Part shown: piece after piece, positions 59,609-64,000 of the stretch | Layout: every line of letters begins with the position of its first letter | Position numbering within the stretch: position 1 is the first letter of the stretch | Assembly (NCBI RefSeq): GCF_000340885.1 | Contig: NC_020291.1 | Coordinates: 6,302,001 to 6,366,000 of the forward strand | Source: Clostridium saccharoperbutylacetonicum N1-4(HMT) | GTDB taxonomy: Bacteria > Bacillota > Clostridia > Clostridiales > Clostridiaceae | Reading direction: 5' to 3' | DNA: 64,000 bases | The notes under the pieces: generated by a model | Seen by the model: the letters and a program-made list of their open reading frames with translations, nothing else | The model's database searches: none | Told to the model about the DNA's origin: nothing | Position numbers and translations under genes: made by a program

Positions 59609-61324
59609 CTAAAGTTTAAATTCTTGTACCATATCATTAAGTTTTTGAGCAAGTTCTGCTTGACTTTGTGCTGTTAAAGATACTTGTTCAATAGCTTTTG
59701 TGGTTTCATACATACTGTCTTTTATCATTTCAGCTCCTTCACTTGATTTTTGTGACGTTTCAGCCATGGTTTGAACTGCTTGGCTGACTTGACCCACAGT
59801 AGCTGTAATTTCTTCAGACATAGCAGCAATTTCTTCAGACATATTGCTTACAAAATCTGAATCCTTATAATATGTATTACCAACTTCACTATAATTATTG
59901 AATTGTTCATTAACATTTTTATTTATAAAGTCTAACATGTCTCCACCTGTACTAATACTACTGTTAAATGCTAACTGAACTTTAGTAATAGTGTCTTGAA
60001 TATTTATTACTGCTTCAGAGGATTGCTCTGCCAGTGTTCTAACTTCTTCTGCTACTACTGCAAACCCTTTGCCCATCTCTCCTGCTCTCGCAGCTTCAAT
60101 TGCTGCATTCAAAGCAAGTAGATTTGTTTGTTCTGCAATACTTCCAATTGTTTCTGCCATAGTCTTTATACTATCTACTACTTTTCCATCTTCTATAGCC
60201 TTTTGCATCTTTTCTTGCTTTTCAATATATATTGCTCTAGTTTCTTTAATTGCTTTTTGACTATTATTTTTAACTTCCATAGATCTTTCCTTCGATTGAT
60301 TTGCATTGCTACTTCCTTCCATGGCTTTTGATGAAAGTATATTAACACTTGAATCTACTTCTTGAATAGAAGCACTTATTTCTTCACTTGTAGCACTAGA
60401 TTCCTGCATTGCAGTTGCAATATTATTTACTGCTTGGTCTATTGTAATTGCTTTAGAGGATATTTCTTCAACAGTTGCTGAAAGTTCTTCTGAGGCTGCA
60501 CTTAAATCTTGTGAATTTTCCATAATTGCTCTTACTAAAGAACTTACATTTTCTTGTGCCTTATTTAATGCCATACCTGTTTGTCCAAATTCATCTTTTC
60601 TTGTTATTAAAATTGGACTTGAAAAATCATAAACTGCTAGTCTCTCTGCAAGTTCTTTTATTTTTCTTAATGGAACCATTATATTTTTACTTAATATGTA
60701 CGACATAAATAAAATAATAAAAAATGATACTGCTGTATAGATTATTGTTAAGTTTCTAACACTATTAAACTGGGTTGTATTATTTTGATTAACTTGCTCT
60801 GCAACTTTTTTATTTGCATCAATACTTTTTTGTATATTCCCCAGTAAAGAATTTTTAATTGTAGTTAGATCACCATTACTAATTTTGATTGCTTCATCAT
60901 AGTTATCAGCCCTAGCAAGCTCAATTGTTTTATTCCTAATCTCAACATATTTTGCTAAGTCACTTTTTAAATCAGCATATGTTTTTTTCTCTTCTGAATC
61001 CGTAATTAATTTTTCGTACGCACTCATACTTTGATCATTTTTCTTGTCTATATCCGTTATGACCTTTACATAGTCATCCAATTTTGTTTTATCCCTTTCA
61101 AAAACCAACCTATTATAGGTAGCTCTCATATCATTAATATTACCTTTTATTTCTCCTAAATTTTCAATGGACATTAAATTATTTTTGTACATGCTTTCTG
61201 CATTACTATTTATTTTTGCAGAGCTTAATATTCCTTCTGCTCCTATTGCAATTATAAAAATGCAAATAACAAAAAATACTGAAATTAGTTTCTTCTTGAC
61301 ACCTAGATTAATAAATAAATTCAT
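59609..61324 (-). CDS. Methyl-accepting chemotaxis protein with 4-helix-bundle sensor
   Basis: The 571-aa chemoreceptor has a membrane helix (about 11-31), an extracellular four-helix-bundle sensor (about 35-185: [20 protein letters not shown]), a second helix (about 190-210), HAMP (about 212-265) and a signalling coiled coil with tip [42 protein letters not shown]. The ligand is unknown. The ATG follows AAAAAGGAGTAGTATTGA. It is monocistronic with its own terminator. A scar resembling its 3' end lies just upstream of the gene (61617-61671), suggesting a former tandem duplicate. Confidence 0.93.
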   Translation of the reverse strand: MNLFINLGVKKKLISVFFVICIFIIAIGAEGILSSAKINSNAESMYKNNLMSIENLGEIKGNINDMRATYNRLVFERDKTKLDDYVKVITDIDKKNDQSMSAYEKLITDSEEKKTYADLKSDLAKYVEIRNKTIELARADNYDEAIKISNGDLTTIKNSLLGNIQKSIDANKKVAEQVNQNNTTQFNSVRNLTIIYTAVSFFIILFMSYILSKNIMVPLRKIKELAERLAVYDFSSPILITRKDEFGQTGMALNKAQENVSSLVRAIMENSQDLSAASEELSATVEEISSKAITIDQAVNNIATAMQESSATSEEISASIQEVDSSVNILSSKAMEGSSNANQSKERSMEVKNNSQKAIKETRAIYIEKQEKMQKAIEDGKVVDSIKTMAETIGSIAEQTNLLALNAAIEAARAGEMGKGFAVVAEEVRTLAEQSSEAVINIQDTITKVQLAFNSSISTGGDMLDFINKNVNEQFNNYSEVGNTYYKDSDFVSNMSEEIAAMSEEITATVGQVSQAVQTMAETSQKSSEGAEMIKDSMYETTKAIEQVSLTAQSQAELAQKLNDMVQEFKL

Positions 61325-61671
61325 TCAATACTACTCCTTTTTATATTTTAAATTATTTTTTTTAGTCATGTAATTTACTTCAACCCATAAAATAACTGTC
61401 CTTACACAACTGATAGTTTAAATTTTGCTTGGTAAAATTACAAATCATATCTATAATAACTTTTACTACAATTTTATGTATTATATTATATTTTTTGATA
61501 ATTTTCCCTTTAATAATTCTATCACAATTGTATAAATATGTATATGAATTTACATTTAGATTTATTTATAAATTTTAATTATGCTTTATTATATAATTGA
61601 TAATTGAACAAATTTTTAAGAGAAGCCTTAAATGACTTCTCTTAACTCCAATTTTACTAAAATTTAATTTT
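61325..61671. other. Intergenic region upstream of the 4HB chemoreceptor
   Basis: Apart from the duplicated chemoreceptor 3' scar and its hairpin (61617-61671), I see no gene. The chemoreceptor promoter must lie in the AT-rich part. Confidence 0.45.
61617..61671 (-). repeat. Duplicated chemoreceptor 3' end and terminator scar
   Basis: The bases following the HXXEE gene stop closely match the last codons, stop region and hairpin of the chemoreceptor at 59569-59625, including TTTTACTAAA and the AAGAGAAG/CTTCTCTT stem (61620-61640). This looks like the remainder of a second chemoreceptor copy whose body has been lost or replaced. The hairpin probably now terminates the HXXEE gene. Confidence 0.6.
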
Positions 61672-62208
61672 CTATTTGCTTTGTCGTTCATATTTAACTA
61701 ACCATTCGTTGAATATATCCATCCCTTTGTGAATAAAAACTAAATTAATCAACATTAACATTAAAGCCAAAATAGAATACAAAATAATAGTATCAAACTG
61801 AAATAATAATATTATATGCATAATTACATAAATACATATAGGTAAGCAAATAATACTTGTAATAATAGCTGGAACATATTTTCTTAATATTAAGGTTTGC
61901 ATACAATGTATTACCAAATGTAAAGTAAATGCAATAAATAATCCTACCCATAAGGTATACCAATTTGTAAGATAAGAAATAACTGTGATTATGCTAATCA
62001 AAATAAATTCTTCTGCTACGCCAAATGCAAAAGATGACGTTGTAATATTATCAAAATGAGATAATAGCCTTTTTGATAAGGTAGGAAATCTTTCAATTAA
62101 GTATCCCCTATTCTTACAGATCCACGATTGCATAAAAATTATTTCTTCAAAATCATGAAATATAAAAAGCATAGGAAACAGCCATACTATTACTTTCATA
62201 TTATCCAT
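61672..62208 (-). CDS. HXXEE-domain membrane protein
   Basis: The 178-aa membrane protein has about five hydrophobic segments and the HXXEE family features: LFIFHDFEEIIF near the N-terminus, FAFGVAEEFILISI in the middle, and HLVIHCMQTLILRKYVPAIITSI. The His and Glu residues suggest metal binding, but no function is known for the family. GGGAGG lies 6 nt before the ATG at 62206-62208; the longer frame upstream would include this Shine-Dalgarno. It ends directly at the chemoreceptor-like scar. Confidence 0.85.
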   Translation of the reverse strand: MDNMKVIVWLFPMLFIFHDFEEIIFMQSWICKNRGYLIERFPTLSKRLLSHFDNITTSSFAFGVAEEFILISIITVISYLTNWYTLWVGLFIAFTLHLVIHCMQTLILRKYVPAIITSIICLPICIYVIMHIILLFQFDTIILYSILALMLMLINLVFIHKGMDIFNEWLVKYERQSK

Positions 62209-62731
62209 CTTTATCCTCCCATAAAAGCCATTATATATGTTATTTCCATGTATTATTATAGACAAAAATTACATCATAGTGTGCTTATATGCTAATTATA
62301 ACATTCAGCTAAATATATTGTTACTATAACAAATTATTATTTCCCGTATAGTTAATATTACATTTTACTGCGATTGTATGGCATTCATATTATTATATAC
62401 CTATAAATTATCTATTTTTGATTAAATTTATATATTAATATTCTAATGTATGCCTTATATATTCTATTTATATTACAATTACCTTACTATTTGAGAGTTA
62501 TATAATAATGGATGTATTAATTGTATAGATAATATATACAATTAATACATCCTAGTATCACTAAATAAAACAATTTGAAATTAGCTTTCTTATATTTCTA
62601 ATTAATGTTTATTTTTCATCGTCGCTCTTAATTCTTTCTTACTATTTTAAAATATACTTAATTTGATTTCCAATTCCTACTTTTTCTATTATCTCGTTTT
62701 TTCATAAGACTGTTAAATAATTATATTTATC
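62209..62731. other. Intergenic region of about 520 bp with a perfect 18-bp stem-loop
   Basis: No gene is supported. The stand-out structure is the stem-loop at 62510-62552, entered separately. The rest is AT-rich. Confidence 0.5.
62510..62552. repeat. Perfect 18-bp inverted repeat
   Basis: GGATGTATTAATTGTATA (62510-62527) pairs perfectly with TATACAATTAATACATCC (62535-62552) around a 7-nt loop. There is no T-run on either side. It lies about 180 bp after the alcohol dehydrogenase stop and 300 bp upstream of the HXXEE gene. It could be a weak terminator, a small palindromic repeat or a regulator site. Confidence 0.65.
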
Positions 62732-63892
62732 TTAAAGGGACATTTCTAAAATTTTATATACATCCTCGGCATTTAATGAAACATATGCATATTCTAAAGC
62801 ACCATGTTCTACTGCAGCTTTTGCCATCTTTTCAAAGTTTGCTTTATCTATTCCAAGTTCAGTTAAAGTCATTGGAATACCACAAGCTTTAAAGAATTTT
62901 TCTGTTGCATCTATTGCTTCATTTGCAAGAGCAAATTTATCTTCTTTTTGTTCTAAATGCCATACGTTAACAGCATAGTCAACAAACTTATCAACTGTTA
63001 CATCACTTAAGATATATCTCATCCAACTTGGAGTTAAAATTGCAAGACCTACTCCATGAGTTATATCATAAAATGCACTTAATTCATGTTCTATTGGATG
63101 ACAAGTCCAAGCTCCAGCTTTCCCACTTCCTAAAAGTCCGTTAAGAGCCATTGAACTAGCCCACATTATATTTGCTCTAGCTTCATAATTCTTTGGTTCC
63201 TTTAAAGCAACAGGGCAATATTTTATACAAGTTTGCAACAAACCTTCCGCAAATTTATCTTGTACAAAAGCATCTGTAGTTTTATTAAAATATTGTTCAA
63301 ATATGTGTGACATAATATCAGCACAACCTGCAGCTGTTTGAATTGCTGGCAATGTATACAAATATTCTGGATCTAAAATAGAAGTTTGAGGAATCATCTT
63401 AGGTGATCCTGTTCCAAGCTTTTCATTTGTATCCATCTTTGAAATAACAGCATTTCTATTCATTTCAGAACCAGTAGCTGCCATTGTTAAAACTGTCACT
63501 ATTGGTAAAACCTCACCTATTTTAGCTGGATTTTTTACAAGGTCCCATGCATCTCCAGCATAATAATAACCTGCCCCTATAACCTTTGAGCAGTCTATTG
63601 TACTCCCTCCACCAACAGCTAAAATAACATCTACTTTATTTTTTCTGCAAAGTTCAACTCCACGTCTTACAGTTTCAATTCTTGGATTTGGTTCAATACC
63701 ACTTAATTCAACAATATTAAAATCTTTCAATAGCTTTTGGATAGTATCATAGAGTCCATTCTTTTTTATACTTCCACCACCATATGCAAGTAATATATTT
63801 TTACCATATCTTTTTAAAACCTCTGGAAGCTTCTCTATTTGTCCCTTTCCAAAAAGCATCTCTGTATATGCATTAAATCTAAAATTCTCCAT
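62732..63892 (-). CDS. Iron-containing alcohol dehydrogenase, butanol dehydrogenase (BDH/YqhD) type
   Basis: The 386-aa enzyme belongs to the Fe-dependent ADH family, closest in pattern to clostridial NAD(P)H-dependent butanol dehydrogenases (MENFRFNAYTEMLFGKGQIE). The nucleotide motif GGGSTIDCSK (94-103) and metal ligands Asp192, His196, His265 and His279 (CHPIEHELSAFYDITHGVGLA) are present. It reduces butyraldehyde or acetaldehyde to the alcohol at the end of solvent formation; cofactor preference is not decided. The ATG follows AAGAGGAGGAAAAGAA. The promoter has a MerR-type 19-bp spacer with a dyad, so induction by an aldehyde- or electrophile-sensing MerR protein is likely. Confidence 0.93.
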   Translation of the reverse strand: MENFRFNAYTEMLFGKGQIEKLPEVLKRYGKNILLAYGGGSIKKNGLYDTIQKLLKDFNIVELSGIEPNPRIETVRRGVELCRKNKVDVILAVGGGSTIDCSKVIGAGYYYAGDAWDLVKNPAKIGEVLPIVTVLTMAATGSEMNRNAVISKMDTNEKLGTGSPKMIPQTSILDPEYLYTLPAIQTAAGCADIMSHIFEQYFNKTTDAFVQDKFAEGLLQTCIKYCPVALKEPKNYEARANIMWASSMALNGLLGSGKAGAWTCHPIEHELSAFYDITHGVGLAILTPSWMRYILSDVTVDKFVDYAVNVWHLEQKEDKFALANEAIDATEKFFKACGIPMTLTELGIDKANFEKMAKAAVEHGALEYAYVSLNAEDVYKILEMSL

Positions 63893-63912
63893 TTCTTTTC
63901 CTCCTCTTACAC

Positions 63913-63928
63913 ACGCAATTTATTGCGT
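63913..63928 (-). promoter_or_regulatory. Short hairpin in the 5' leader of the alcohol dehydrogenase
   Basis: ACGCAAT (63913-63919) pairs with ATTGCGT (63922-63928) over a 2-nt loop, just upstream of the Shine-Dalgarno. The loop is tight, so an RNA hairpin would lose a base pair; it may instead be a DNA dyad. Confidence 0.4.
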
Positions 63929-63945
63929 TTATCTTTACAATTAAA

Positions 63946-63976
63946 AGTATACTCCTTAGAGTTAACTCAAGGTCAA
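63946..63976 (-). promoter_or_regulatory. MerR-type promoter and operator of the alcohol dehydrogenase
   Basis: On the minus strand TTGACC (63971-63976) and TATACT (63946-63951) are separated by 19 bp instead of 17. The spacer holds the near-palindrome CCTTGAGTTAACTCTAAGG (63954-63972). A long spacer filled by a dyad is the hallmark of promoters activated by MerR-family proteins, such as AdhR-type regulators of aldehyde-detoxifying dehydrogenases. Confidence 0.8.
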
Positions 63977-64000
63977 TAAAAATTTTTAATTTCTGGGCTA

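Noticed and set aside
1..64000. CRISPR arrays, c-di-GMP (GEMM) riboswitches, T-boxes, rRNA genes, group I/II introns
   Set aside because: Looked for in intergenic regions, especially near chemoreceptor and c-di-GMP genes; no regular repeat-spacer array or recognisable core motif was seen. Subtle riboswitches could be missed without a covariance search.

Overview
The window is low-GC, AT-rich Firmicute DNA with strong AGGAGG-type ribosome binding sites, many GTG/TTG starts, and a saccharolytic, solventogenic gene content (sucrose PTS, alpha-glucoside PTS, butanol-dehydrogenase-type Fe-ADH, arabinanase, CheX-type chemotaxis proteins). This points to a cluster I Clostridium of the C. beijerinckii / C. 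saccharoperbutylacetonicum type. The scrA-scrR-scrB-scrK order, with a sucrose EIIBC that lacks EIIA, is the arrangement described for C. beijerinckii. Species is an inference.

Layout. 1-2.4 kb: two CheX-type chemotaxis genes and an AI-2E-family permease. 2.6-6 kb: pyruvate carboxylase. 6.5-13.4 kb: a cyclic-di-GMP block (EAL-HDOD protein, a frameshifted 7TM sensor remnant, a GGDEF-EAL protein, a divergent GGDEF-HD-GYP protein) followed by a small FimB-sized tyrosine recombinase. The divergent promoter region carries two 20-bp palindromic repeats. 13.4-15.4 kb: a dCache chemoreceptor. 16.1-25.8 kb: a complete sophoro-oligosaccharide (beta-1,2-glucan) operon with binding protein, two permeases, LacI regulator, GH3 beta-glucosidase and GH94 phosphorylase, equivalent to the characterised Listeria innocua lin1838-1843 cluster.

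26.5-32.5 kb: a small degenerate genomic island in a tRNA-Ser(GGA) gene. A 59-bp repeat of the tRNA 3' half bounds it, an integrase remnant lies next to the intact tRNA, and the cargo is an alpha-glucoside PTS operon (RpiR regulator, EIICB, GH4 6-phospho-alpha-glucosidase, EIIA). 32.7 and 54.4 kb: two inverted copies of a roughly 315-bp element with 13-bp terminal inverted repeats and a 78-nt identical core that folds into nested stems. I do not recognise it.

33-43.4 kb: cyclopropane fatty acid synthase, a GntR regulator, lrgAB, tadA, the sucrose operon and a small membrane protein. 43.5-47.7 kb: MarR-regulated heterodimeric ABC exporter. 47.9-50.7 kb: cell-wall amidase and a ParM-like actin cassette with two ribbon-helix-helix proteins. 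51-58 kb: a MutS2 homologue without the Smr domain, PhzF, HxlR regulator and a secreted GH43 arabinanase. 58.3-64 kb: LytTR/LiaF pair, a second chemoreceptor with a duplicated 3' scar next door, an HXXEE membrane protein, and an iron alcohol dehydrogenase behind a MerR-type 19-bp-spacer promoter.

Many genes begin at a start codon just after a strong Shine-Dalgarno that lies inside a longer open frame; I trimmed these starts and say so in each entry. Most genes are on the minus strand.
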